Source: Nocardia sp. SYP-A9097 (GTDB taxonomy: Bacteria; Actinomycetota; Actinomycetes; Mycobacteriales; Mycobacteriaceae). Taken from it: a stretch of 64,000 nucleotides of DNA. The notes under the pieces are model-generated. The model was given only the letters and a program-made list of their open reading frames with translations, was not told where the DNA came from and did not search any database. The position numbers and the translations under genes are program-made. This document shows positions 9,048 to 17,247 of this stretch, one piece after another (position 1 is the stretch's first letter; each line of letters opens with the position of its first letter). Location: assembly GCF_009649815.1 (NCBI RefSeq), contig NZ_WJIC01000005.1, positions 248,001 through 312,000 of the forward strand, written 5' to 3'.

Positions 9048-10022
9048 TCAGGCGCAGGTCTGCCGAAAGTCCCTGGGACTCATCCCGAACGCGAGCTTGA
9101 ACGAATGACTGAAGTGTGCGGGGTCGCCGAATCCCCACCGGGCGCCGATGCGTCCCACCGGGTCGTCGGCCAGTGCGTGGTTGGCCAGATCCTCCTGGCA
9201 CCGATTCAGCCGCTGCTGACGGATCCAGCCGGCGACGGTGTGCTCCTGCGGTTCGAACAGCTTGTAAAGCTGGCGCCGGGAGATGTGGTGGGTCGCGGCG
9301 ATCTCGTCCGGCGTGAGAGAGGGCTCGGCGAGGTGCGCGTCGATGTACCCGAGGATCTGTTGCAGCAGAATGCTCTTCGAGGCCTCAGCGGTCGGGGTCG
9401 TTCGGTTCAAGTGATCGTTGAAAAGCACGGTGAGCATGTCCACCGTGGACCGCGCCATCGGCGTGGCGCTGGCCCAGTTCTCCAGCCCGTCCAGTTGCGC
9501 GAGGTTGGCGGCCATGCCTGTCAGGAAAGGCTTGACCACCGCTCCGACGCCGGAATCGCAGGACACCGCGGTTGCGGCGATGGTTTTGAACGGTGATTCG
9601 GGGATGCCGAGCATTTTTCTGGGAAACATCAGGACCAGCATCGAGTACGCGTCGTCGAACTGCATCGAGTACGGAAGGTCGGTATCGTAGATCGCGACGT
9701 TGCCAGGGGTCAGGAGCACCTGCTTGTCCTGCTGTGACAACCGGCAGGTTCCCTTCAGCTGGAAGCTGACCTTGTAGTAGCCAGGCGAGCTCCTGGCGAT
9801 GTGGCGCGGGGTCCGGGAGATGCGATGCGGTTGCGCGGAGATCACGGACGCCAGCACGGGTCCGAACTGCGCGCTGGCGAGTGCGCCGTGGAACGGGCGG
9901 CCCTGGAATGGGAGTGCATCGAGGAGGACGAACTGGCTACCGACCATCTCTCGCCACCGGTCGAAGACTGCGGTCTGGATTATCGGCAGCGGGGTGCGGG
10001 TCGGGACAGGGGCGGTAACCAA
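9048..10022 (-). CDS. AraC family transcriptional regulator
   Basis: The 324-aa protein has an N-terminal ligand-binding cupin-like region (residues about 30-200; YKVSFQLKGTCRLSQ, LTPGNVAIYDTDLPY). Its C-terminus carries a double helix-turn-helix. The first is DEIAATHHISRRQLYKLFE; the second is VGRIGARWGFGDPAHFSHSFKLAFGMSP with the conserved SPRDFR end. The domain layout matches FeaR/NdmR-like regulators of aldehyde, amine or aromatic catabolism. The gene lies upstream of and co-directional with the aldehyde dehydrogenase. A palindrome (10057-10074) sits 34 bp upstream of its start. Confidence 0.9.
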   Translation of the reverse strand: MVTAPVPTRTPLPIIQTAVFDRWREMVGSQFVLLDALPFQGRPFHGALASAQFGPVLASVISAQPHRISRTPRHIARSSPGYYKVSFQLKGTCRLSQQDKQVLLTPGNVAIYDTDLPYSMQFDDAYSMLVLMFPRKMLGIPESPFKTIAATAVSCDSGVGAVVKPFLTGMAANLAQLDGLENWASATPMARSTVDMLTVLFNDHLNRTTPTAEASKSILLQQILGYIDAHLAEPSLTPDEIAATHHISRRQLYKLFEPQEHTVAGWIRQQRLNRCQEDLANHALADDPVGRIGARWGFGDPAHFSHSFKLAFGMSPRDFRQTCA

Positions 10023-10056
10023 GATCAGGCGGCCTCACATGCGGACAATGGATTAA

Positions 10057-10074
10057 TAGTCAAGTGCTTGACTA
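10057..10074. promoter_or_regulatory. 18-bp palindromic operator-like site
   Basis: TAGTCAAG-TG-CTTGACTA is a perfect 8+8 dyad in the AT-rich region upstream of the AraC start. The CAAG/CTTG arms resemble TetR or MarR operators more than the direct-repeat sites of AraC proteins, so the regulator may be encoded elsewhere. Confidence 0.45.
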
Positions 10075-10112
10075 AAGCGACCCCACTATAGTGACGCGGA
10101 GCACAATAGGCA

Positions 10113-10406
10113 ATGCCGATCGCGACAGGCCCTCTAGGCCGGCTCCTCGAACTGATGTCACTTCCCCACATATCGGTCGGCATCATTCCACTCATGACCG
10201 AACGTGAGACAGTCGCCTCCGCCGGATTCTGGATCTTCGACGACGACTTGGTTGCACTCGAAACACCCACCGCGAGTATCCAAGTCACGCAACCAGCTGA
10301 ATGCCAGTTGTACGCGCGCATGTTCGAGGTGCTGAAGAACTCAGCTGTATACGGCCGTGATGCCGGGAGCCTGATTCTCAAAGTGCTCGCTGAGCTTGTC
10401 CAATAA
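10113..10406 (+). pseudogene. DUF5753 fragment of an Scr1-type XRE regulator
   Basis: The 97-codon frame reads LLELMSLPHISVGIIPLMTER, GFWIFDDDLVALETPTA, and then VTQPAECQLYARMFEVLKNSAVYG. This is the C-terminal half of the DUF5753 domain that follows the helix-turn-helix in Scr1/BldB-associated regulators. No HTH precedes it, an in-frame TAG lies one codon before the ATG, and no ribosome site is visible. It is probably the remnant of a deleted regulator. An intact relative lies at 18093-18983. Independent expression as a small protein cannot be excluded. Confidence 0.65.
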
Positions 10407-10718
10407 CCGATCAGTAGCGATCGTCGACGTCTGCGACTGCTGGCCCGAATCTCGGGTCGTTCTCGTCTTCGCTGTTGTCGTCATCGAGTTGCTGTCTAGT
10501 TTGCTATTTGTGGGTCTGGAGGGTTCGAGATCGGCTGGTCGCGACCTCTTGTGATCTTGTTTCGGCGGACTGGGGTGGGGACAGTCCAGGACGCGCAGTG
10601 TCAGATCTCGTGCCATAATTTCCCAGGACGGCTCAGGTCGCTCCCGGACAGCGCGGGACATACTCGGTGAGCGTGCCCCTCACCAGGGGTGAGGTGAAAC
10701 CTCCTTCTGGCCAGCCCT
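10407..10718. other. intergenic region without a recognisable gene
   Basis: Spacer between the DUF5753 remnant and the LLM gene. A reverse-strand open frame crosses it into the remnant but has a Ser/Thr/Arg-rich, non-protein-like composition. Apart from the promoter of the LLM gene at its right end, I see nothing definable. Confidence 0.45.
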
Positions 10719-10724
10719 TAAGCT
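10719..10724 (+). promoter_or_regulatory. -10 element of a leaderless promoter for the LLM gene
   Basis: TAAGCT ends 7 nt before the ATG at 10732 and no Shine-Dalgarno sequence is present. Confidence 0.45.
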
Positions 10725-10731
10725 TCCGGTC

Positions 10732-11772
10732 ATGCGTATCGGGCTATCGATCAATTACACCGACGGCTTCAAAGAGGTAGCCGGCGAGGTCGCCGACCTC
10801 GAACGGGCCGGCCTCGACATCGTCTTCGTGCCGGAGGCGTATTCGTTCGACGCGGTGAGCGCGCTCGGCTACATCGCCGCGAAGACCGAACGGGTGCAGC
10901 TGGCCTCGGGCATCATGCAGCTCTATACCCGCACGCCTACGCTGACGGCCATGACCGCCGCCGGTCTGGACTACGTCTCGGACGGGCGTTTCATTCTGGG
11001 GCTGGGCGCGTCCGGTCCGCAGGTGATCGAGGGCTTCCACGGCGTGCCGTATGACGCGCCGATCGGCCGCACCCGCGAGGTGCTGGAGATCTGCCGCAAG
11101 GTATGGAAGCGCGAGCGGCTGGAGTACAACGGCAAGTACTACACGATTCCGCTGCCCGCCGAAAAGGGCACCGGTATGGGCAAGCCGCTCAAGCTCATCA
11201 ATCACCCTGTGCGCGAGAACATTCCGGTGCTGCTCGCCGCGCTCGGCCCGAAGAATGTGGAGCTCGCCGCCGAAATGGCCGAGGGCTGGCAGCCGATCTT
11301 CTTCCTGCCGGAGAAGGCCGATGACATTTGGGGCGGTTCGCTCAAAGCCGGTCTGGCCAAACGTGATCCGGCACTGGGCAAGCTCGATGTGTTCGCCGGT
11401 CCGGCCCTGGCCATCGGCGACAATGTCGAGCCGCTGCGCGAATTCGTGAAACCGCATCTGGCGCTGTACATCGGCGGTATGGGTGCCAAGGGCAAGAATT
11501 TCTATCACACCCTGGCCACCAAGTACGGCTACGGTGCCGAGGCGGACCGCATCCAGGAGCTGTACCTGGAGGGCAAGAAGGATGAGGCCGCCAAGGTGGT
11601 CCCGGACGAGCTGGTGCGCGATACCAGCCTGATCGGTTCGGCCGGCTTCGTGAAGGAGCGCGTGGCCGCGTTCCGCGAGGCCGGGGTGACCGCGCTCAAT
11701 GTGGTGCCGATGGCCGCGACCTCCGCCGATCGTGTGAAGCTCGTTGAGCAGCTTCGCAATATCTGCGACTGA
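10732..11772 (+). CDS. LLM-class F420-dependent oxidoreductase
   Basis: The 346-aa luciferase-like TIM barrel begins MRIGLSINYTDGFKEVAGEV. It has the usual strand ends GLDIVFVPEAYSFDAV, VQLASGIMQLYTRTP, RFILGLGASGPQVIEGFHG (phosphate/cofactor-binding glycine region) and VLLAALGPKNVELAAEMAEGW. The length fits mycobacterial and nocardial F420-dependent members that oxidise or reduce lipids, sugars or xenobiotics. It stands alone between a regulator remnant and a strong terminator, so neighbours give no substrate. Use of F420 rather than FMN is inferred from the family in this lineage. Confidence 0.88.
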   Translation: MRIGLSINYTDGFKEVAGEVADLERAGLDIVFVPEAYSFDAVSALGYIAAKTERVQLASGIMQLYTRTPTLTAMTAAGLDYVSDGRFILGLGASGPQVIEGFHGVPYDAPIGRTREVLEICRKVWKRERLEYNGKYYTIPLPAEKGTGMGKPLKLINHPVRENIPVLLAALGPKNVELAAEMAEGWQPIFFLPEKADDIWGGSLKAGLAKRDPALGKLDVFAGPALAIGDNVEPLREFVKPHLALYIGGMGAKGKNFYHTLATKYGYGAEADRIQELYLEGKKDEAAKVVPDELVRDTSLIGSAGFVKERVAAFREAGVTALNVVPMAATSADRVKLVEQLRNICD

Positions 11773-11790
11773 GTGCCCTGAAAATAAGGA

Positions 11791-11823
11791 CGAGCCCCAC
11801 CGCGTCGATCGCGGTGGGGCTCG
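11791..11823. terminator. strong hairpin terminator between convergent genes
   Basis: CGAGCCCCACCGCG pairs with CGCGGTGGGGCTCG across a 5-nt loop: a 14-bp perfect stem 18 bp after the LLM stop and 20 bp beyond the STAS gene stop. It can serve both directions. Confidence 0.8.
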
Positions 11824-11843
11824 ATTCGTTATCGGTTCGAGTG

Positions 11844-12239
11844 TCAGTTCCCGTTCAGCGCGCTGAGGGCCTGATCCAGCGTGGCGTGTAGCGCGAACAC
11901 CTGATCGAGATTGGTCATTTTCAATTGGCGGCTGGTGGCGGGCCCGTCGGCGACGACCGCGATGCGGGTGGCCCCGGCGCGCTGATGGGCGGCGACCAGC
12001 GCCGCCATGCCCGCAGAGGCCAGAAAACTCACCTCCGACAAATCGATGACGAGCGCGCCCGGTTTGCCGGACAGGGTGGAATCGATCGCGCTCTCGAGTG
12101 CGGGCGCGGTCGCCAGGTCTACCTCACCGACAACCGCGAGCACGGTCGCGCCTTCGTGCACGGTGACCGTGGTGGTCATCGTCTCGCCGAGGGGATACGC
12201 GTCTCCGGATGTATTGGTCACGTTGGAACAATCTGCCAT
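11844..12239 (-). CDS. STAS-domain anti-sigma factor antagonist
   Basis: The 131-aa protein is an RsbV/SpoIIAA-like STAS protein. Its core is TVLAVVGEVDLATAPALESAI, LVIDLSEVSFLASAGMAALVAAH and RQLKMTNLDQVFALHATLDQAL. The Ser in LASAGM is the expected phosphorylation site. An internal ATG (MTTTVTVHEG) would remove the first 20 residues and is an alternative start. It follows the SpoIIE-type phosphatase by 133 bp in the same direction. In the known partner-switch scheme it would be dephosphorylated by that phosphatase and bind an anti-sigma kinase, freeing a SigF/SigB-type sigma factor not encoded here. Confidence 0.88.
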   Translation of the reverse strand: MADCSNVTNTSGDAYPLGETMTTTVTVHEGATVLAVVGEVDLATAPALESAIDSTLSGKPGALVIDLSEVSFLASAGMAALVAAHQRAGATRIAVVADGPATSRQLKMTNLDQVFALHATLDQALSALNGN

Positions 12240-12372
12240 GATCCGTCCGTTCGTGCTGCATCGTCTGCGACATCGGTTTCGTTACGGGTTGCCGGGAAAT
12301 CGCGAAAAGCCCAGTTACCGCAGGGTTTTCTCGTTCTTCCGGAAGGCGATGGCGCATATGTGCCTTCCATGT

Positions 12373-14673
12373 TCACACGCGACTGGCCGCCGAGAAAGAG
12401 ACCGCCGGCAATCGGGTGGTCATCCGGACCTGGGTGCCGGGACCGGTGTGATCGATATCCAGTTGGTCGGTGAGCGCGCGCATCATGGCGATGCCGCGGC
12501 CACGATGTCCAGGATCCTCCGGTAAAGGCCGCCAGACACCGGTATCGGTGACCACGAGTGTGACTGTGTCCAGACCACATTCGGCGGTGAGCTCGACGCG
12601 GCCGGCTCCACCGTCCAGATATGCGTGCTCGATGCTGTTGCTGAGTGCCTCGTTGGCGGCCGCGACGAGATCGGCGCCGCAGTCGTGCGGGACGGCGGCG
12701 GCGGCGAGCCAGGATTTGAGTTCGCGTCGCATACGGGACAATTCGCCCGGTGTTGCCGGCGTGTCCAGCCGCAACGGTTTCGGCGGCTGCCGGTAGACCA
12801 CCAGGGCCACATCATCGTCGTATCCGGCGCTGGGCCGCAGCCGCGACAGTACGGCGTCGGCGACCTCGCGGGGCAGTTGCGTTGCGGCCCCGGTCAATTC
12901 ATCGGCCAGTTCGACGAAGCGGTCGTCGATATCGATACCGCGCTGTTCCACCAGACCGTCGGTGAACAGCACCAGTGTGGATCCGGGAGCCATGGCGGTG
13001 GTGGCCTCCGGGCGGCGCGGTGTCTCGAAGGTGGCCAGCGGCACCGCCCGGCCGCCCTCCAAAAGCCTGCCGCGCGTACCGGGTTCGGCGAGAATCGGTG
13101 GCATATGCCCGGCGCTGGAGTAGCGCACCAGATTACGCACGGGGTCCAGGATGGCGGCGCAGACTGTGGTGCACATGGCGCCGGGTATGCGGGCGGCCAC
13201 GGTATCGAGTTCGGCCAGCAATTGCGCCGGTCCCGCGCCGCGCAGCAGCAAAGCACGTGCGGCGGTGCGTAATTGGCCCATGACCACGGCGGCGGACAAT
13301 CCTCGGCCTACACAGTCGCCGACCACTACGCCGATGGTGTCGTCCGCCAGGCGCACCACGTCGTACCAGTCGCCACCGATTTCCAATGGGGGCAGGGCGG
13401 GTTCGTAGTGCACCGAGAAACGCGGCGGCAATTCGATCGGCCCGAGCATGGCGCGCTGCAGGGTGAGTGAGGTGGAGCGTGCCTGATCGAAGTTGCGGGC
13501 ACGCTGTACCGCCAGGCTCAAATGCCCTATCAGCAGGGAGAAGAGCGCCCAATCATCGGGCGTGATGGCGCGCGGCGCGGCGAATCGCAGCCAGAGCGCG
13601 GAATCCCCGGCCTCACCGAGCGGGGCAACTATGCCCTCCGAGCTCGACACGCCCTCGGGAATCGCGAACATGGTGCGGCCGGGCCGCAGGCGGGCCCGAT
13701 CCAGCAGTGCGCGGGCCCGTGCGTCGAGGACCTGGCGGGATTCCCTGCCCGCCGCTGCCATTGCGGCCTCCCGCTCGCCCGACCGCAGCGCGATGCCACC
13801 GGCGGCGACCGTCTGCAATTGCGGATTGTCCTCGGAGACATAGAGTTCCGGCCCGGTATGCCGGTTGGGCCAGACCGAGACCACGGCGGACTCCGCGCCG
13901 ACCGCGCGGCGCAGTTCCTCCAGGCCGACGGCCAGCACCTCGACCACGCTGGTGGCCGCGCCGACCGCCGTCGCCAAACGCGAGACCGCCTGATCGCGCG
14001 CCTGGGCATCATGTTCGGCGGTGACATCGCGAATGGTGCCGACGAAAATCCGTTCGCCGTTCTCGGGTTTCACCAGTGAACTGGTCGAGACAGCCAGCCA
14101 GAGCCGCCGTCCGTCCCGATGCCGGATGGGGGTGACGAAGCGCGCCGCATCGGTGCCCAGAGCCGGATAGCGCGGTGCTTCGGCCAATGACCACGGGTGC
14201 GGGAGCGGGTACGGGACGCCATCCGGGCCGTACCCGGTGAGCGCGCCGAAGGCCGAATTGACCTCCACCAGTGTGCCATCGGCGTCCACGACGAAGAAGC
14301 CGTCCTGCAGCGACTCCACCAGCGCGGTGCGGAAGGCATCGCGCCCCGCGAGATCCTCCGCGCGCGAACGCTGTTGCTCATAGCGCCGGGTGCCGTCCAG
14401 GAAGCCGCGGGTGGCCACATCCAGTGCCGCCATGGTCTGCAGCAGGAATTCCAGTGCGGCCTCGGCCCGTTCGTCATCGGCGACCGGCAGCAACCCCTCC
14501 TGCTCGAGTATGCGGAAGTGATGTTCGGTGAGGTCGAGAATGCTCACGCCCTCGACCAGTGCGCGGCGGCCGAGCTCATAGCCCTCGGCGAGGGTGTTCT
14601 GATTCGGTGAGCGCAGGTGCAGGCGTAGCGCGCCGGTGTACGCGTCACGGAAGGCCGCCAGCACCGAGCTCAT
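12373..14673 (-). CDS. PAS-GAF-SpoIIE phosphatase with C-terminal HATPase (anti-sigma kinase) domain
   Basis: The 766-aa multidomain stress regulator has, in order: an N-terminal RsbU_N-like helical segment (about 1-95); PAS (DGFFVVDADGTLVEVNSAFGAL, about 115-230); a GAF-like region (about 240-400); a SpoIIE/PP2C phosphatase (IGGDWYDVVRLADDT, VGDCVGRGLSAA, LVLFTDGLVEQ, YDDDVALVV; about 415-620); and an RsbW-like HATPase (AANEALSNSIEHAY, VTDTGVWRPLPEDPGHRGRG; about 640-766). ATG 14673 overlaps the TGA of the RsbX-like gene (ATGA), which rejects a longer upstream frame. It combines phosphatase and kinase of the partner switch in one chain, probably acting on the STAS protein encoded next. Confidence 0.92.
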   Translation of the reverse strand: MSSVLAAFRDAYTGALRLHLRSPNQNTLAEGYELGRRALVEGVSILDLTEHHFRILEQEGLLPVADDERAEAALEFLLQTMAALDVATRGFLDGTRRYEQQRSRAEDLAGRDAFRTALVESLQDGFFVVDADGTLVEVNSAFGALTGYGPDGVPYPLPHPWSLAEAPRYPALGTDAARFVTPIRHRDGRRLWLAVSTSSLVKPENGERIFVGTIRDVTAEHDAQARDQAVSRLATAVGAATSVVEVLAVGLEELRRAVGAESAVVSVWPNRHTGPELYVSEDNPQLQTVAAGGIALRSGEREAAMAAAGRESRQVLDARARALLDRARLRPGRTMFAIPEGVSSSEGIVAPLGEAGDSALWLRFAAPRAITPDDWALFSLLIGHLSLAVQRARNFDQARSTSLTLQRAMLGPIELPPRFSVHYEPALPPLEIGGDWYDVVRLADDTIGVVVGDCVGRGLSAAVVMGQLRTAARALLLRGAGPAQLLAELDTVAARIPGAMCTTVCAAILDPVRNLVRYSSAGHMPPILAEPGTRGRLLEGGRAVPLATFETPRRPEATTAMAPGSTLVLFTDGLVEQRGIDIDDRFVELADELTGAATQLPREVADAVLSRLRPSAGYDDDVALVVYRQPPKPLRLDTPATPGELSRMRRELKSWLAAAAVPHDCGADLVAAANEALSNSIEHAYLDGGAGRVELTAECGLDTVTLVVTDTGVWRPLPEDPGHRGRGIAMMRALTDQLDIDHTGPGTQVRMTTRLPAVSFSAASRV

Positions 14674-15326
14674 GCGGGGGTCTCCGGGTGCAGGCCCAGG
14701 CCCCTCACGGTGTGGCCGCGATGCCGGGCCGCGAGCACCAGGGCGTCGTCGGTGTCCTTGGCGTGCCGAGCCAGTATCTCGGCGGTGATCTCGGAAGTCG
14801 GTTTGGCCAGGTCGATTCCGTCGGAGTAGTCGGTGGTGATGCCGTCGGTGGACATGAGCAGCAGATCGCCCGGCCGCACCGGCACGGTTTGCGATTGCAG
14901 GTTCGGCGGCAGCAGATAGCCGACGATGCCGGCCGACAGCAGCGCCGCCGCGCGAATGGCCGGTTTGCCGGGAGCCGCTGCGACAACACGGGATTCGACA
15001 TTCCCGACACCCAGCCAGTGCAGCCGGTCCCCGGCGTCGAAGAGCGCCAGCGAAACCGCGGCGCCGCGGGTATCGGACATGGCGCGATGGCACAGCAGGA
15101 TCAGCACATCCAAAGGCTCGGCACGATTCTCGGAGAGCACCTGCGCCGCCCGATCGGACGCGTCGGCCGCCGCGGCTCCGTGCCCGAGTCCGTCCAGAAC
15201 CGCGAAAAGCACTGAGCCACCGCCCGCGTCGAGGACGACCGACCGGTCCCCGGAGACTCGCTGTCCGGGCAGAGCACGACCGGCGACGGCCCATTCGACC
15301 GTGCCGATGAACCCGTCCTCACGCAT
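14670..15326 (-). CDS. rsbX: RsbX-like PP2C-type serine phosphatase
   Basis: The 218-aa single-domain SpoIIE-type phosphatase has FAVLDGLGHGAAAADASD, LHWLGVGNVESRVV and LLLMSTDGITTDYSDGI metal-binding segments. Size and position after RsbT match RsbX, which dephosphorylates RsbR and RsbS and resets the stressosome. It overlaps the RsbT gene by 8 bp and the next gene by 4 bp, so translation is coupled. The rsbX assignment rests on domain content and operon order, not on close similarity to the Bacillus protein. Confidence 0.88.
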   Translation of the reverse strand: MREDGFIGTVEWAVAGRALPGQRVSGDRSVVLDAGGGSVLFAVLDGLGHGAAAADASDRAAQVLSENRAEPLDVLILLCHRAMSDTRGAAVSLALFDAGDRLHWLGVGNVESRVVAAAPGKPAIRAAALLSAGIVGYLLPPNLQSQTVPVRPGDLLLMSTDGITTDYSDGIDLAKPTSEITAEILARHAKDTDDALVLAARHRGHTVRGLGLHPETPA

Positions 15327-15732
15327 CCCGTGGCACCCACTTCCACATCTCCACGAGCGTGCCCTGACCGGGTTTGGAGGTGATGGTCAAACCGTCCATG
15401 AGCCGGCGCGCGCCCGGAAGTCCAAGTCCCAGACCGCGTCCCGTGGAGTAGCCGTCCTCCAGGGCGCGGTCGATATCGATGATTCCGGGGCCTTGATCCT
15501 GGGCCTGCACCAGCATGGCGCGCCGGCCCTCCCGCTCGCCGACCGCGAGCCGGATCTCGCCGGTGCCTGCATAACTCGTGATATTGCGTGCGACTTCGGA
15601 GATCGCCGTGGCGATCATGGTGCGATCGGATAGCGAGAAGCCGAGAGTGCTTGCCAGCTCCAGCCCCGCCTGCCGAGCGGTCACGATGTCATTGGACACC
15701 TTCACCGCGATCACCATGACATCAGCGGCCAC
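15319..15732 (-). CDS. rsbT: RsbT-like switch kinase
   Basis: This HATPase-fold protein of about 137 aa contains SNDIVTARQAGLELASTLGF, TAISEVARNITSYAGTGEI (N-box), QAQDQGPGIIDI (G1) and STGRGLGLGLPGARRLMD (G2), which align well with RsbT. It phosphorylates RsbS and RsbR on stress and then activates the SpoIIE-type phosphatase. The frame is open further upstream. I chose the GTG at 15732 because it gives the usual spacing before the DIVxARQ segment; GTG 15738 and ATG 15717 are alternatives. The gene overlaps rsbS on one side and rsbX on the other. Confidence 0.88.
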   Translation of the reverse strand: MAADVMVIAVKVSNDIVTARQAGLELASTLGFSLSDRTMIATAISEVARNITSYAGTGEIRLAVGEREGRRAMLVQAQDQGPGIIDIDRALEDGYSTGRGLGLGLPGARRLMDGLTITSKPGQGTLVEMWKWVPRDA

Positions 15733-16111
15733 GATCACGACCGTCTCGTTGACCCCGGGCATTGATCTTGCGGTTGAGCCAGGACAGCCCTTCCTCCAGA
15801 TCCAGTGCGGTGTGCATATCTTCGAAGGTGAGTCCGAGTTGCACCATGGCGAAGGCGACCTCGGGTTGCAAGCCGACAATGACCGTCTCCGCACCGCGCA
15901 GCTTGGTCATGTGGGCGATGGTACGCAGCGATCTCGCGGCGAAGGAGTCCATTACGTCGATTGCCGTGACATCGACGATGATGCCCTGCGCGCGATACTT
16001 GCTGACGTACTTCATCAGATCGTCTTGCAAGCGTTCGGTATCGGCATCGGTCAGTGCGGACTGCACGGACGCGATGAGGTAAGTGCCCTGCTTAAGAATG
16101 GGTACCGGCAT
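15722..16111 (-). CDS. rsbS: RsbS-like STAS scaffold protein
   Basis: The 129-aa single STAS domain begins MPVPILKQGTYLIASVQSALT. Its conserved phosphoacceptor region is AIDVMDSFAARSLRTIAHM, where DS matches the RsbS phosphorylation site. With RsbR it builds the stressosome core that sequesters RsbT. The gene starts 15 bp after the rsbR stop and its stop lies inside the rsbT reading frame. Confidence 0.92.
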   Translation of the reverse strand: MPVPILKQGTYLIASVQSALTDADTERLQDDLMKYVSKYRAQGIIVDVTAIDVMDSFAARSLRTIAHMTKLRGAETVIVGLQPEVAFAMVQLGLTFEDMHTALDLEEGLSWLNRKINARGQRDGRDRGR

Positions 16112-16126
16112 TGGCCCTGTCCCGGA

Positions 16127-17023
16127 TTACCGTCCGTCGCGATCGGCGGGCACACGCGACACCTCGTAACCGAGGAGTCGCTCCGCCTCTTCGATACCGC
16201 CCTGGAGGTCGCCGACCGCGTTCATCTTCGACAGGTCCAGGCCGATGGTTACCAGTGTGAGCGCAATCTCCGACGACAGGCCGGTAATGATTACATTCGC
16301 ACCCATGAGTCCGGACGCGTCCACCGTTTGGACCAGGTGGTTTGCCACGGTGGAGTCGATCGCGGGCACGCCGGTGATATCGATGACGACGACCTTGGCG
16401 CGATTGGCGCGAATCGCGCGCAGCAGCTGCTCGGTGAGCTGACGCGCGCGCTGGCTGTCCAGCACACCGATGATGGGCAGAATCAGCAGCTGCTCACGCA
16501 CCTGGAGCACCGGGGTGGACAGCTCGCGAATCGCCTCCTGCTGCTGGCGGATAACGCGCTCGCGCTCCTGCACGAAGGAGACGGCCACGGTATTGGCGAT
16601 GCGGTTGGCCGCCGGTTCGTAGGCGTCCAAAACCCGCTTCAGCAACTCGAAGTCGGTCTGGTACTTCTCGAAGAGGCTGCGGGCCAGCACATCTCGCAGC
16701 AGGAGCACGATGCCGACGACCTCGTCGGTCTCGACGCCTCGCGGAATGATGCGTTCGGATAGGTCACGGGCGTAGGCCTGCAGCGCTTCCACGCTACCGG
16801 TCTCGAGTACCTCGACATAGTTGTCGTAGACCGAGGTCGCTTCGGAGAAGATCTCCTCCGGGGTCATGGCGGTCAGCAGCTGGGCATCGGTAATTCGACG
16901 CGCCCACTCCTCGCGCAGTTCGGTGCGGTTCTGCCGCAGGTGTTCGACGAGCTGCGGGAGCAGGTTGTCGACTGAACCCGCGGGCAGCGAATCCGCCGAG
17001 AGGCTGATGGACACGTCGGACAT
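16127..17023 (-). CDS. rsbR: RsbR-like stressosome sensor/scaffold
   Basis: The 298-aa protein has an N-terminal all-helical RsbRD_N-type sensor region (about 15-165; LREEWARRITDAQLLTAMTPEEIF). A linker helix (ERERVIRQQQEAIREL) follows, then a C-terminal STAS domain (VREQLLILPIIGVLDSQRA, VVVIDITGVPAIDSTVANHL). The Ser/Thr in AIDSTVA are candidate phosphosites. ATG 17023 is preceded by CAGGAG; the frame extends upstream, but without support. It is the first gene of the stressosome operon and lies 119 bp downstream of a SigF-type promoter. The N-terminal domain is not globin-, PAS- or LOV-like by inspection, so the signal is unknown. Confidence 0.92.
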   Translation of the reverse strand: MSDVSISLSADSLPAGSVDNLLPQLVEHLRQNRTELREEWARRITDAQLLTAMTPEEIFSEATSVYDNYVEVLETGSVEALQAYARDLSERIIPRGVETDEVVGIVLLLRDVLARSLFEKYQTDFELLKRVLDAYEPAANRIANTVAVSFVQERERVIRQQQEAIRELSTPVLQVREQLLILPIIGVLDSQRARQLTEQLLRAIRANRAKVVVIDITGVPAIDSTVANHLVQTVDASGLMGANVIITGLSSEIALTLVTIGLDLSKMNAVGDLQGGIEEAERLLGYEVSRVPADRDGR

Positions 17024-17141
17024 GGAAACTCCTGCCCCTTTCGCTAAGGTCAGGTTGGGGTACTCGATCGGTGCGGTCGGCTGGTTTGCCGTCCGTGCGC
17101 TCGGTGCCGACCGCCGTCGGTAGCCGGTGCCGAGCCTAGTC

Positions 17142-17169
17142 TTACCCAGTACCCCCCGTGTGCCAAACC
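17142..17169 (-). promoter_or_regulatory. SigF/SigB-type promoter of the stressosome operon
   Basis: On the reverse strand GGTTT is followed by 17 nt and GGGTAA, matching the actinobacterial SigF pattern (GGTTT-N15-17-GGGTA). A second GTTT lies 5 bp further upstream. The site is 119 bp before rsbR. The match implies that the operon is controlled by the stress sigma factor it regulates. Confidence 0.6.
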
Positions 17170-17247
17170 AAACGCCGGTCGGTAGGTATTTTGCCCCGCG
17201 TTCGATGATCTTGCCGGGCGGGGTTGTGGATTCCTTCGAGGGTGCCA

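Noticed and set aside
14674..15294. N-terminal extension of the SpoIIE-type phosphatase
   Set aside because: The extra 200 codons are the RsbX-like gene read out of frame; ATG 14673 overlapping its stop is the natural start.
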